In this document: piece by piece, positions 53,741 through 64,000 of the stretch
Layout of the letters: every line of letters begins with the position of its first letter
How positions within the stretch are numbered: position 1 is the first letter of the stretch
Source: Voacanga thouarsii
Taxonomy: Eukaryota > Streptophyta > Magnoliopsida > Gentianales > Apocynaceae
Length of the DNA stretch: 64,000 bases
Assembly (NCBI GenBank): GCA_026120185.1
Contig: JANUWF010002421.1
Coordinates: 2,480,001-2,544,000, forward strand
Direction: 5' to 3'
Position numbers and translations under genes: made by a program
Notes under the pieces: model-generated
Seen by the model: the letters and a program-made list of their open reading frames with translations, nothing else
The model's database searches: none
Told to the model about the DNA's origin: nothing

Positions 53741-54425
53741 ATTATATAAGTTTTATCTAGTGATTTTGAAGGAAGACGAGATTCATGATACTTTCCCTAA
53801 TGATCAACTTTTAGGGATTGATAGTAAAACTCTATCTTCTACTTGGTACGCAAATTTCGCTAACTATTTATTTGCACGGATTATTCCAAAAAAATATACT
53901 TTGCAACAGTTCTTTCTCACATATATGAAGTATTGCTTTTGGGAAGACCCTTTTCTCTCTCATTATTGTAAAAATCATGTTATTAGGAGAGGTGTTGATG
54001 AAGATACAACTAGAGACATTCTCTATCACTGTCTTGAGGGACCAGCTGGGGGTTATTACCAAGCCAATAAAACTGCAAGAAAAATTCTAGAAAGTGGATT
54101 CTACTGGCCCTCAATCTACAGGTTTGTAAAAAAATTGTGATATGTGCCAAAGAATAAGTTACATTTCTAAAGCCCATGAGATGCATTTATCAATTTTTTC
54201 AAGCATGTAAGATATTTAACTGTTGGAGAATCCATTTTATGGGATATTTTCCCAAGTCTTTTGGTTGCAAATACATTTTGGTCAGTATTGATTATGTGTT
54301 AAAGTAAGTTAACATGAAAGCTTTACTAATAATGCTAGGGTGATTGTTCATTTTCTTAAAAAGCTTTTCACCCAATTTAGAGTTTCTAATGTGCTTATTA
54401 GTGATAGAGAAACACATTTTTGCTA
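53741..54425 (+). pseudogene. H: Athila-like integrase, left part
   Basis: The ORF 53661-54140 continues past RNase H through 'PNDQLLGIDSKTLSSTWYAN', 'FANYLFARIIPKKYT', 'YCFWEDPFLSHYCKNHVIRR', 'HCLEGPAGGYYQANKTARKI' and 'LESGFYWPSIYRF', the Athila-type N-terminal integrase region. The second histidine of the zinc finger (GGHF in relatives) is tyrosine. The CX2C pair appears in another frame ('[10 protein letters not shown]', 54137 on). The first catalytic Asp lies in 'SIDYV' (about 54285) and the second in 'ISDRETHFCY' (about 54395). Stops and frame changes follow 54140. A solo L LTR then interrupts it at 54431. Confidence 0.85.
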
Positions 54426-54675
54426 CAACCTGTGAAATCCCAACTAAAACCAATCCTAGGGTAAGGGGATCGGGATGTATATCATATTTTTGCTTGCATA
54501 AATATAATTTTGAATGATTTTATATGCTTTAGAATTATGACTTTATAGTCTAGAAATCTTAGTTGTGCTTATTGAATAGGAAGGGTAAAATGGTAATTTT
54601 GCTTGAAGAGAAAATAGGGGGATAGCTTGAGGTTTAAATAGGAAGAATATTTAAGAGAGAAAACAAGAACAAGAG

Positions 54676-54745
54676 TTGTTGTGGTTTAGTGGTTAGAGCT
54701 TTGGAATTAATCTCTAAGGTCTTGAGTTCAAATCCCATCATTTAA
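54676..54745 (+). promoter_or_regulatory. tRNA-like module with pol III A- and B-box-like sequences
   Basis: A-box-like TGGTTTAGTGG (54682-54692) and B-box-like AGTTCAAATCC (54725-54735) with 33 bases between, followed by 'catcatttaag'. The B-box differs from GGTTCRANTCC at one base. It lies ~250 bases from the LTR start, as in L1 (6181). Confidence 0.55.
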
Positions 54746-56316
54746 GTTTTGGCATGATTAAATTTTATTTTAGATAGGTGGATATTTTCGTCCCTTGTAG
54801 GCCATAAGAAGGAATAGGAGTGTTGTCCTAGGGGAGACATGAAAGGAATATCATAATCCTACTCTTGTACCCTACAAAAACTCTTAAGGGATTCATACCC
54901 TTTTTGCTCTCTTATTTACCTTAATTCTTTATCAATTAAGTTGCTCAATTTATCCAAGCCATTTTTTTTCCATAAAATTCCAGCAAGACTCTTTGATCTT
55001 GGAGTTTCGAAAATGTCTATATGAGGATAGTATATTGACTGAAAATTGGGAAGGGGTTATCCCAAGAGAATCAATCTCCATGGCTGAACCTTCAAACTCC
55101 ACCCTATAAGTGATCATCTTCTTCATGTAGTAATCTAAAAAAATTTTCCAGCTTCTTGGTTAGTCCAACTTTTTAAATCTTCAGCCACATTTCTCACTCA
55201 AATACTACCAGAAAAATAGCCAATTTACTCAACTTGAAGACTGAAAACTTTGGCCAAAATTCGGATTGCACAAAGCTGTGCAAACCAGAAAAAAATTCTG
55301 GTCAGAATTCGCAGCATAACAATCCAAAAACCAAGCTATTTCTTCAAGCCTTCAAACTAGTAATTCATCTCCGTCTTTCCTCCATGAAGAAGGCTGGAAA
55401 CCAGCCTTAAAGGACTCTCCAATACCCCTTCAAACCTTTTGCAAGTCGGCTGGAACATTGTAGAAAAATCAGCACAAAAATTCCAACAAACCTCTTGAAT
55501 GAACAACCAGAAATTAAAGCCTTGTTCCTTCTTCAAACCTTGTCCGAAACTTACTTCAATTTTCTGTGAAACCAACCTTAGTCAACCATGAACTGAACTT
55601 CATCACCTCCTCCATTGATCTACACGAATGAAGCTCCATGGCTACTCCTTGAATCACTCCATCAATCACTACAATCAAACCTCCAATTAAAATTCAAAAT
55701 TCTAGCAAATTGCTCCATGAAAACTCATTGGATTAAGCTTCAAACAACTGGAAAATATTCCACCATTACACTCTGAATTTCAGCCATCCTATAACCCATT
55801 CAAACATTATTCATCTCAACAAAATCCCAACCAAACCAGTCGGCCATTGAAGCTCCCAAAGACCTCTATCAACCAAGCTATTCTTACCATATCTTCCACC
55901 TTAATTCACTCCCTAAATTACTTATTTTGAATTTCAAAACAACCAGCTTTCCCTCTTCTCCCTAATCCAAAAATTCAATCACAAGAATCCCCTAACTATT
56001 CGGCCAACCCCTTTAGCAAAATTCATCCAGCTTTCTCTCCATTTTACCAAGAACCTAGGAACACCGAGAACACACACCACCACTCTTCAAGCCTAAGACC
56101 ACCCTAAACACCTCCAATCTTCTCCAAAAACTCCAGATCACATCTATTCATCCTCTAGAATCCATTTCTGTAATTTATAACATCAAACGCTGAAATCAAG
56201 ATTCTACTTTCACATCAAACAAACCAGAATTTTCTTGAAAACTCAAGAACGCTCTCAAGGTAAACATGAACAATTATGTTCATCTTTCATCCTCTTCGAT
56301 CTTTAATGAAGTATAC

Positions 56317-56321
<5 letters not shown>

Positions 56322-56364
<43 letters not shown>
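56322..56364 (+). repeat. (CT)n microsatellite in L3
   Basis: About 21 CT units followed by 'cggccgaaatgg'. Same LTR position as in L1 and L2. Confidence 0.9.
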
Positions 56365-56366
<2 letters not shown>

Positions 56367-58657
56367 CCGAAATGGTTGTTTCAACCATGGCCATTTTCTC
56401 TTCTTCTTCTTGGTCGGATCAAGTCTTCCAAGTGTGTGGACTCTCTTGAGACTTCATCAAGGTAGTCATCAATCGAGTATGTCTCTTTAACCCTCTCATT
56501 AACTTTAAAATCATGTCTCTTAGATGTAATTAGAAAAGGATGGAATATGATTGGTGATTGAGTATATGTTTATATGATGGAGTTGGGATTGAAGTATGAG
56601 GATGATTTGTTATGGTTGAGTTTTACGATGTTTAGGGTTTGTTGCATGCTCTTCATGTCGTGACTTAGTATGAATGATTAAGCATGATAGATATTATGTC
56701 ACCTTTAGTGAATAGGGTTTTATATTCTTTTATTCTTGTTAAAGCCATGAATATGATTATATTTAGTAAAGTTTGGATCATATGATGGTAGATATGGATC
56801 TATGCTTTTATTCATGAATTGAATGATTTGTGGATTGGTGTTAAAGTCTATGTTCATGATTATGGTTAGCAATAGGAGAATCAATCTCCATGACTTTGTT
56901 GTTCATCAACTATTTAAGTTAGCCAATTTTATTACATTAATAAAATTAATGCTCTATTTTTTTTCTAATGATTTCGAAAACCCTAGGAAGATTTGGAATT
57001 GGATTGTTAAATGAAATAGTGGAATTTTAGCCAAATAAATAATATCTTCTATTAAAATTAAAATATAAAAAAATATATAATAATAATATTAAATAAATCC
57101 TTTTATATAAATAATCATGATAGGTAAAATATTAATCTTATAAGTCATATATTCATAAATACTATTAAAATTTATTTATTATCTTTTAATCAAAATATAT
57201 TAAAATTTACTTATTGTTAATTTTATTTATCAATTATTTTCTAACTATTAATTATTAATTGAGAGAATAGTAATAGTTTATTATTTTAATAATATCATTT
57301 AGAACTTAGGACCTTTTATCAAATAAACCTTAGTTTATTTATTAATAACAAAGATTTATACCTACAACTTATTATTAACTATTTCACAAACCCTAGTTAT
57401 TTTTATTATCAAACTAGATTTATTTTATAAAATCCTTTTGATTATCTAGCCTTAAAGTTTGGAATAGTAGGGTCATGATTGTAGGAAGTTGAACTAAGAT
57501 TATTTATAGAAGCAAATTTGGCTTGAGTTTAATTATGGCTTGTGTTTACTCCAAGCGGGGTTAAGTCAGCTTTGGAAAATCTTTGAGTTAGCTCAAGCAA
57601 AGGATCAGGTAAGCTCATACATAAACTTATTTGATAACAAAAGGTTACTATGGCAAGCCAAACATGAAGTATGTGAACACTGATTTTGTAAAGGCAATTG
57701 AGGACTGTTTCCTTTCTTATTTCAGTCAAATAAATTATTTGAAAATTTATAAACAGTTTTACTCAAACACTAAACTCTTTCTTAAACCAGCTTTGTCACG
57801 AACTTTAGAAACCCTTAATTGCCATTTTCAAGTAAAGCTATGTTTATCAGTTTTTTCCCAAGTGAAACAATTAACGTTGAGTACTCAATAAGGGTAGGCT
57901 AGTAGTACTAGTTTTGAAGAGCAATAGCAAGTCTTTTGGTAGGAGGCCACCTCTAGAAGATGAACTCAACTTGGAGAAGCGATAGTACTACTTAGTCATA
58001 CCGGTCCGAGCTAGCAAGTTTCAATCAAGTGGACTGTGTGTTGCCGGAGTGGACAACCGATTTTATTTGGGTGTAGAGAAAGAGGAGTATCTTACCCGGT
58101 AGGCCGTACACCTACCTTTTGTCAGTCTGTATAAAGTATGGTATTTTGACCGTTATATGGACATGGGGCCCAATGTGTGGTACCCATGGCCGCCTATTTG
58201 AGTGGTTGTATTTATTGTGCACTTGTATTGTTTGAAAAGAGGAAAACGCCACTCTTTATTTTAACTTTATTTATTGCTTGCCAGCATTTTCTCTTATGAA
58301 ATGTTTCAACTTGCATACATGAACTGTTTTACCTGAACACTCAAAGCACATACGGACTTACTGATATGTTTATCTCATCACCCTTTTTACCATGATTTTA
58401 GGTCGATCTTGCTATGGGGATGAGTAGCTAGTTGTTGCCTGCTTTGGAAGATATTGTGTTATTTATTTTATGTAATGCTTTGAGAGATGAGAGTAAACAA
58501 TTTATTTTGAATTTTTTCTTGAATTTTTGGGTTGTAATAACTTTTAATTTCAAAGTATTATTTTATTTTTTTTATGTGTCCTAGTTATAAAGACCTATTG
58601 TCTTTTGAATGGGGCGACATCCCTGGCCCTGCTGGGCCTAGGTTGTGGGGTGTTACA

Positions 58658-58937
58658 TAACCAAGTAGAAAAAGTATTGAATCATTTAGGTGTTACTCAT
58701 AAACTTGCAATGCCATATTACCCTTAAACCAGTAGCCAAGTGGAGGTGGTTAATAGAGAGCTAAAAATAATTTTAGAAAAGATAGTTAATTATACAAGGA
58801 AAGATTAGAGTAAGAAATTAGATGATGCTCTTTGGGAATATAGGATTGCTTAGAACACTCCTTTAGGCACTACTTCCTATCAATTGGTTTATGGAAAGTC
58901 CTATCATTTATGCATAGAAATTAAACATAAAGCATTT
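58658..58937 (+). pseudogene. H: Athila-like integrase, right part
   Basis: Resumes the integrase exactly where L3 interrupted it: 'QVEKVLNHLGVTHKLAMPYY', a stop in place of the Gln of YHPQT, 'SSQVEVVNRELKIILEK' with the catalytic Glu kept, a stop, 'LDDALWEYRIA', a stop, and 'NTPLGTTSYQLVYGKSYHL'. It ends near 'KHKAFW' where the C2 LTR fragment begins. Homology to Athila integrases is clear. Together with 53741-54425 all three DDE residues are present, but at least four stops break the frame. Confidence 0.85.
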
Positions 58938-59404
58938 TGGGGATGAATCCAGTGTTGTCCTGCGTGAAGATAACAGAAGGTATGGATGCTTTCAATTTTT
59001 CACGCAAAGAAATAATTCTTTCATGATGTGTGTATATAGATGGCAGAGGAGCGGAGGTCTATAATTGGTTTTCGATTTCGTAGCTTTGGATTTACAAAAG
59101 CAACTGAAACTCTATAAATTTCATTTCACACTCCTAGAGGCAAAACCAATTTTCAAACTGTTGAAAAAGTTCATTAAAACCCAAACTTCAAGCCTTCATC
59201 GACTGTGCTACGGGCATCATTTCGGAAGATTGAAAGCTTCACGTGAATGAGACGCAGTAGATGTTTGTAAGGACGTGAGCCACTAGTCTCGAATATTATT
59301 ATACAGACATCTACACCAGTCTAAAAAGGACCACTTCATCACAAAGGTAAAATTTTTGTTTTCCTAACATAACTTTGTTTTCATTATTTTTGCCATTTTA
59401 AGCA
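58938..59404 (+). mobile_element. C2 5' LTR, last ~467 bases only
   Basis: Matches the antisense solo LTR 11241-11710 (reverse complement) and ends 'ccattttaagca' before the PBS. The ORF 59065-59250 also exists in the antisense copy (11395-11580 minus strand) in the same frame; this reflects DNA similarity and is not good evidence of coding. The first ~1.4 kb of the LTR is missing, replaced by H integrase. Confidence 0.8.
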
Positions 59405-59410
59405 TTAAAT

Positions 59411-59422
59411 TGGTATCAGAGC
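59411..59422 (+). promoter_or_regulatory. C2 primer-binding site
   Basis: TGGTATCAGAGC, a perfect initiator tRNA-Met PBS, six bases after the LTR end. Confidence 0.92.
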
Positions 59423-61135
59423 TATGGTTTGGCAAATGTAGGAAGCATGTTAGGCATAACTAGAACAAGAAAACATTTGTTTTGGTTAAAATCTGTGGTC
59501 CTTCATGTTTATTGGTATGGGCAATTTTACTGTAAGCTTTGTGAGTGAAAGTATAGGAACAATGTATTTTAATTGCTTTCATAGATATCATGTAAGCCCA
59601 GTGTTTTTTAAGGGCATAGGCGGTTGTTTGGATGATTTTTTATTAAAAATGGAAGAAAAATTTTAATTTGGATGCAGAGGTGCTTCTGGAGAAGATGAGC
59701 CAAGCCGCAAGCCGAGCCGACCACTGTTGCAGAGAGGAGCCGAGGCTCGCGATTCCAAGCCATGCATGGCTCGGTAGCTGCGAGGAAGGCTTCCTCGCTG
59801 AAGCCATGAGAGGAAGCCAGCGAGGAAGCCACTGTTCATTTGCAATTTGTGAAATGAAATTTTGCAACCGCAGTCGCGGGTGGGTTGCGGGGCACCCACC
59901 TGAGATGCGGCCCATGGGTTCACCCATGGGCCATGATCCAGTGAGGTGGGTTCATGGACCCGCCCGAATTAAAAAAAAAAATTAGGTTCTTGGTCCCATA
60001 CCAGGCGAAGTTATTTTTATTACAATAGTTAATATTCTTTGAATATTTTGCATGAAAAATAATAGTAAAGGAAATTTTTGGATTAAACAAGACCATTAAT
60101 TAATTAATGTGTTTAATTCTATTATTTAGACACTTAGGTTAAAAGAATAGAAAAGCATGAAAACATTTATAGTTTTCTAGCATGCTTATTTCTTTTTGTA
60201 CCCGATATGCACGTTTTCTCAAAGACCAAAGTCTTTGGGAATTTATGACAAAGAAAAACATTTTTGTTAAAATTAAATGGTTAGTTTTAATTCGGACAAA
60301 AATTAAATCTTGGATATTTTCTCATAGGATTTTATCTTTGACATAGAAAATATATTGAATTTAGATATTTTTGTGAATTAAAATAGAAAACCATTTTGAT
60401 TGAATTTTAACAAGAGAAATTGTTTTTATCAAAAACTTGAGATCAAAATCTCTCAAAAATTTTATTGGAAATTTCTTTTGAAATTTTTAAGTTTATTAAC
60501 TTAAATAAAATTAATCCATGAAAAAAATTTCGTCAAAGGGTACAAACCTTGACATAGAAATTTTTATGAGTTTAGATATTTTATTTTGAGTTAAAAGAAA
60601 AGTTAATTGAAAATTTCAAAATATTGTTTCCAAGAAAAACCCTTATTTTAAAATACTAAGTGTGAGAAGGGTTCCAACAGCTCCACGGCTTCTATCACGA
60701 TCCTCATTGGAGATCGTTGGTCCCCTCGTGTCACCCTGGGAGTGAACCCATATAGGATGGGGATACCACAAGTATCTGGAACTAATGGATGGATATTATT
60801 AATAACCCGAGACACGTGCTATGATCAGTCAACCCACGTTGGAGGTTATAGTGCAGGGTATGTCTATAGGAAATGAGAAGAAATGGTCATCCTACGATGG
60901 AGTTATCTTCTCGATCATTACCTAGAAGAAATTAATTTGTGGTGGTTAATACACTTAGCTTAGAAAACTGTTAATCTTCCTAAGAAACTATGTCAATTTT
61001 TTCTAAGAGCCAAATTAATCATATTAAAGATAATAGTGATAGGGTTAACTATTATCGGATTTAATATGAGGATAAAGTCACAATTATTTTATTTTTTCAT
61101 AAAATGAATTTTCTTTTATTTTTGATACTTCAGAA
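59423..61135 (+). other. C2 leader, non-coding
   Basis: 1.7 kb between PBS and gag. A GC-rich block at 59680-59970 stands out. The rest is AT-rich, apart from 'gggttccaacagctccacggc' and neighbours (60667-60790), which match the R leader near 48900-48960. A leader this long is unusual but is the same length in R. Confidence 0.7.
59680..59970 (+). other. GC-rich hairpin cluster in C2 leader
   Basis: Roughly 60% GC in ~30% GC surroundings. Inverted repeats: AGCCATGCATGGCT (perfect palindrome, 59758-59771); GCGAGGAA-ggc-TTCCTCGC (59780-59798); GGTGGGT...ACCCACC with an 8-base loop (59879-59900); GGCCCATGGGT-tc-ACCCATGGGCC (11-bp arms, 59909-59932). Four overlapping ORFs on both strands here are by-products of the base composition. 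It may be an RNA structure for packaging, dimerisation or translation control; that is inference. Confidence 0.6.
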
Positions 61136-61970
61136 ATGGTTGGTAGAGGTTCTTTTAGTCCTTTGATCGTTATTCTCTGCGAGAATAAGGTAACGAGACC
61201 AAATTATGTGGACTGGAAAAGGAATTTGGACATAATATTCACTGCTGAGGATATAAGTATGTCCTCTTTGAAACCTGTCCTATTATTGGGGAGGGTTCCA
61301 CCATGGAGGAGCATGAGGCTAAGAAAGCATGGAAGAAAGCCAACAAAATGGCTCGATGCTATATGTTGGCCTCCATGTCGAATGTGCTTCAGTCAAACCA
61401 TGAACACATGGCTACTGCATATGATATTAGCTAATCATTAGCCAGAATATTCATCGATAAAAGCCGGCCTGCAAGGCAGGAGACTCTTAGGACTACCATA
61501 AACACTAAATGGCTGAGGGAGCATCAGTAAGGGAGCTTATGCTCAAAATGATTGCTGCTTTCGAGAAAGCAGAAGTTTTAGGGGCTGTTATTGACCCTGA
61601 GAGCTAATTAAGTGAACATGGTTCTCGAATCTCTGCTAAGCTCTTTTACTCAGTTCAAGTTGAACTACAACATGAAAAAATTGAACATGACTTTAACTGA
61701 GTTGATGAAAGAGCTTCAGGTAGCGAAGAAGGTCATGAAGCTACAATCCAAGGCTATGATTGCGAGGAATTTTTCTTCTAGAACTGGGCCCAAGCCTAGG
61801 AAGTTTAAGAAGAAGAAAACAAATGCGCAAGCCCAGCCCAAGAACAACCCAACAAGCCCAAAGGAAAATGCTTCAAATGTGAGTAGAAGAGACACTGAAA
61901 AAAGGAGTGTCCAAAACTTCAGGCCAAGAAAAACCCTACAGGTATTGTTCTCTATCTAGAGTCTAGTTCA
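61136..61970 (+). pseudogene. C2 gag
   Basis: Starts at 61136 (MVGRGSFSPL), 1.7 kb from the PBS, and reads 'NKVTRPNYVDWKRNLDIIFT' before a frameshift at about 61250. It continues in another frame through 'MAEGASVRELMLKMIAAF', a stop near 61606 and 'NMVLESLLSSFTQFKLNYNM' (ORF 61612-61959). The zinc knuckle region is read as CFKCE-stop-KRH-stop-KKEC near 61870-61912: all four CX2CX4HX4C ligands are present but two stops fall inside. Gag would form the particle. It is dead in this copy. Confidence 0.85.
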
Positions 61971-62414
61971 ATGGTTGGATTAGCTTCCACTTGGATTGTT
62001 GATTCTGGTGCCACTGATAATATTTGTGACTCTTTCCAAGGGTTTAGCAAGATAAGAAGACTCCAGAAAAGCGAGCATGGACTACGAGTAGGAAATGGAG
62101 CACAAGTATGGGCCTTTATAGTGGGAGAGCTAGATCTTGTTTTTTATTGTAATAAAGTAGTTGTATTAAAGGATATTTTATATGTACCTGGTTTTAGACA
62201 GAATTTGATTTCAGTTGCAAAATTAATAAATCATGGATATTGTGTTTCTTTCCATTCTGATGGTACTATTAGTAGAAATAGAGAAGTCTTATGTACAGAG
62301 CATATGTATGGAAATTTATTCTATTTAAATCCTATAAACAATCAAATAAATAACACTCAATCTGAACCTTTAAGTAAGAAGAGAAATACCAATATCAATA
62401 ACTTATATATTTGA
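61971..62414 (+). pseudogene. C2 protease and GAG-pre-integrase
   Basis: 147 open codons. WIVDSGATDN at 61992-62021 with the catalytic D-S-G intact, then 'ICDSFQGFSKIRRLQKSEHG', 'LRVGNGAQVWAFIVGELDLV', 'DILYVPGFRQNLISVAKLIN' and 'YGNLFYLNPINNQ'. It ends at tga (62412-62414), which replaces the Trp of the WHLRLGH box. It is the best preserved protease of the window; C1 has two stops in the same stretch. The domain is open but has no intact gag in front. Confidence 0.85.
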
Positions 62415-63154
62415 CATCTAAGGTTGGGCCATATTAACTCAACCAAGATTCAGAGGTTAATCCATAATGGGCCCTTGGGCTTTTTAAGATTGGAAAATTG
62501 GCTTTAGTGTAAATCTTGCATTGTGGAAAAAATGACCAAAAGGTCGTTTATCCAAAAGGCTGATAGAGTCAATGAGATATTAGATCTTGTTCAAACTTAT
62601 GTGTGTGGTCCTTTGTCCACTCAAGCTAGAGGAGACTTTGAGTACTTCATCACTTTCACGGATGATTGTACAAGGTTTGGTTATGTCTAACTGATGAGGT
62701 GTAAGTCTGACAATTTTGACAAGTTCAAAGAGTTTAAGGCTGAAGTGGAGCGTCGGACAGGTAAATTGATCAAAACCTTACGATCAAAACGTGGTAGAGA
62801 ATACCTCATCGGTGAGTTTAAGGATTATATGGTACATCACGGAATAGTATCCCAACTCTCCGCACCAGGGACACCCCAACAGAATGGAGTAGCTGAGAGA
62901 AGGAACATGACATTAATGGAAATGGTCTGAAGCATGATATCTCATGCTACTCTTCCAGTCTCTTTTGGGGATATGCCTTGGAACAACGGCATACATTCTG
63001 AACTGAGTGCCTTCTAAGTCAGTACCTAGGACACCCTATGAGATTTGGATTGGGCGTAAGTCAAATCTAAATTATCTCAGGATATGGGACTATCCAGCTT
63101 ATGTACTGATAAATGGAGACAAGTTAAAACTAAGATTAGAATTATGCTACTCTG
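62415..63154 (+). pseudogene. C2 integrase
   Basis: Reads 'HLRLGHINSTKIQRLIHNG', a cysteine pair CKSC (both Cys kept, unlike C1), 'EKMTKRSFIQKADRVNEILD', 'YFITFTDDCTRFGYV' with the first catalytic Asp, a stop (near 62689), the ORF 62694-62930, and 'APGTPQQNGVAERRNMTLME' with the catalytic Glu. The second catalytic Asp is lost: SDRGGEY of C1 is SKRGREY here (about 62785). Stops (62928-62930) and a frameshift follow. 'MPSKSVPRTPYEIWIGRKSN' (63007 on) completes the core. Confidence 0.85.
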
Positions 63155-64000
63155 TTGGGTATCCAAAAGGGACAAAAGGAGGTTTTTTTTATCATCCAAA
63201 TAAGTAAAAAAGTACTAGTAAGTACCAATGCTAGATACTTAGAGGTTGATCAAAGTACTTCCAATAAAGGTTCAACAAGGATGGAACTCGAAGAGAAGTT
63301 ATCTTTGGAATCAACTTCTTCAGACCCGATTATGAAACAAGAAGAGACACAGCCTCAAGAACCTGTACAAACAAAGCTTTATCATAGTGGAAGGATATCT
63401 AGGGCTGCAGAAATATGGACAGGAGAGGCTTTCGAGCTGGTCTTTGACCATCAGGAACAAGATCTCATTAGATACAAAGAAGCTATTGCTAATGCCGATG
63501 CAGGTCTATGGCATAAAGTAATGAAAGTCGAGATTGAGTCTATGTACTTCAATCAGGTTTGGGATCTTGTAGCTTCACCTAAAGGGATAAAACCCATTAG
63601 GTGTAAGTGGTTATACAAGAGGAAGAGAGGAGCGGATGGGAAGGTGGAAACCTTCAAAGCTAAGGTTATGGCAAAAGGGTATACTCAGAAAGAGGGAATT
63701 GATTATGATGAAATATTTTCCTCGGTAGCCATGTTTCAATCAATCCGTATCCTCCTTGCCATTGCATGTCATTACGACTATGAAATATGGCAAATGGATG
63801 TCAAAACGACATTTCTTAATGGCCATCTTAACGAAGACATCTATATATCACAACCGGAAGGTTTTATTGCTAAAGGCCTAGAACATATGGTTTGCAAGCT
63901 TAAGAAGTCTATTTATAGGCTTAAGCAAGCATCTAGAACATAAAAACATTTGTTTTGACCAGACTGTAAAATCTTACGGTTTCATTCAAAACGAGGATGA
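63155..64000 (+). pseudogene. C2 integrase-RT linker and reverse transcriptase (partial)
   Basis: 262 open codons to a stop at 63941-63943. The acidic linker ('VLVSTNARYLEVDQSTSNKG', 'SGRISRAAEIWTGEAFEL') runs in frame into RT: 'SMYFNQVWDLVASPKGIKPI', 'FKAKVMAKGYTQKEGIDYDE', 'FSSVAMFQSIRILLAIACH', 'WQMDVKTTFLNGHLNEDIYI' and 'KKSIYRLKQASRT'. A stop replaces the Trp of SRAWN. The remaining 57 bases ('KSYGFIQNED') run to the window end, so the YMDD box lies outside. The frame starting at 63155 is a frame entry after a shift and does not mark a gene start. Confidence 0.85.

Larger units (their letters stand above)
54431..58657 (+). mobile_element. L3: complete 4.2-kb solo LTR of the L family
   Basis: 4227 bp from TGTGAAATCCCA to GGGGTGTTACA. 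Flanked by CAACC (54426-54430) and TAACC (58658-58662), a 5-bp target-site duplication with one change, and integrase codons read across the gap. It contains the tRNA-like module, a CT microsatellite, an AT-rich block (57030-57470) and the GC-richer 3' part with 'accggtccgagctagcaag'. There is no internal coding region, so the rest of the element was lost by LTR-LTR recombination. It defines both ends of the family for L1/L2. Confidence 0.9.
58938..64000 (+). mobile_element. C2: Ty1/copia element, runs off the window
   Basis: Truncated 5' LTR, PBS, ~1.7-kb leader, gag, protease, integrase and RT, same family as C1. The 3' half lies beyond the window. The reading frame is less damaged than in C1 (two ORFs, 61971-62414 and 63155-63943, are 147 and 262 codons), but gag, integrase and RT all have stops. 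Confidence 0.85.

Noticed and set aside
54676..54745. Functional tRNA gene
   Set aside because: A- and B-box-like sequences are present, but no 7-bp acceptor stem or anticodon stem can be drawn, so it is only tRNA-like.
59065..59250. 61-codon ORF shared with 11395-11580 (minus) as a conserved small gene
   Set aside because: Both are the same part of the copia LTR; similarity is fully explained by LTR homology and differences are scattered over all codon positions.
59608..59985. Four overlapping ORFs (both strands) as genes
   Set aside because: They arise from the GC-rich hairpin cluster of the copia leader and overlap in three frames; no protein family recognised.

Overview
The window looks like repeat-rich, probably pericentromeric or otherwise heterochromatic, DNA of a flowering plant, most likely a eudicot. 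It is AT-rich, and almost all of it is made of degenerate LTR retrotransposons nested inside one another. The retroelement proteins are of plant Ty1/copia and Athila-like Ty3/gypsy type, and the primer-binding sites match plant initiator tRNA-Met and tRNA-Asp. I found no convincing host gene, rRNA, functional tRNA or CRISPR array. Every retroelement reading frame is broken by stops, frameshifts or deletions, so the pol and gag entries are pseudogenes.

Left part (1-22.6 kb). An Athila-like element, E0 (gag remnant, env-position ORF, polypurine tract, 3' LTR), is cut by a very long LTR of the 'L' family (5938-14771). That LTR carries an internal tandem duplication and an antisense solo copia LTR (11241-13129). 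Next come an antisense copia gag fragment, a 5'-truncated Ty1/copia element C1 (15285-20454: gag, protease, integrase, RT, RNase H scar, 3' LTR) and a deleted Ty3/gypsy element G (about 20455-22604).

Central stack (22.6-58.9 kb). A reverse-strand copia element, R (22605-53423), sits next to an Athila-like pol, H (53424-54430 and 58658-58937). R's 3' LTR is split by a complex non-autonomous gypsy array, A, flanked by a perfect 5-bp target-site duplication (TTTTC). The array runs LTR1-INT1-LTR2-INT2-LTR3. A tandem duplication of about 4.6 kb then adds a partial copia piece, INT3 and LTR4. LTR2 is itself split by an inverted element, B (28481-35318, perfect TSD CTATT). R's leader contains an inverted solo LTR of the B family (50070-51605, perfect TSD ATAAT). 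H's integrase is split by a 4.2-kb solo L LTR (54431-58657, near-perfect TSD).

Right part (58.9-64 kb). A forward copia element, C2, of the same family as C1 has a truncated 5' LTR, a PBS, a long leader with a GC-rich hairpin cluster, gag, protease, integrase and RT. It runs off the window end.

The most interesting signals are: a conserved orphan ORF shared by the A and B elements that lack most or all of pol; the LTR-INT-LTR-INT-LTR array and its younger tandem duplication; a tRNA-like pol III promoter module inside the L LTR; and several repeated non-coding modules (palindrome plus polypurine motif, GCCAATACGG repeats, paired hairpins in LTRs, a GC-rich hairpin cluster in the copia leader) kept across diverged copies.
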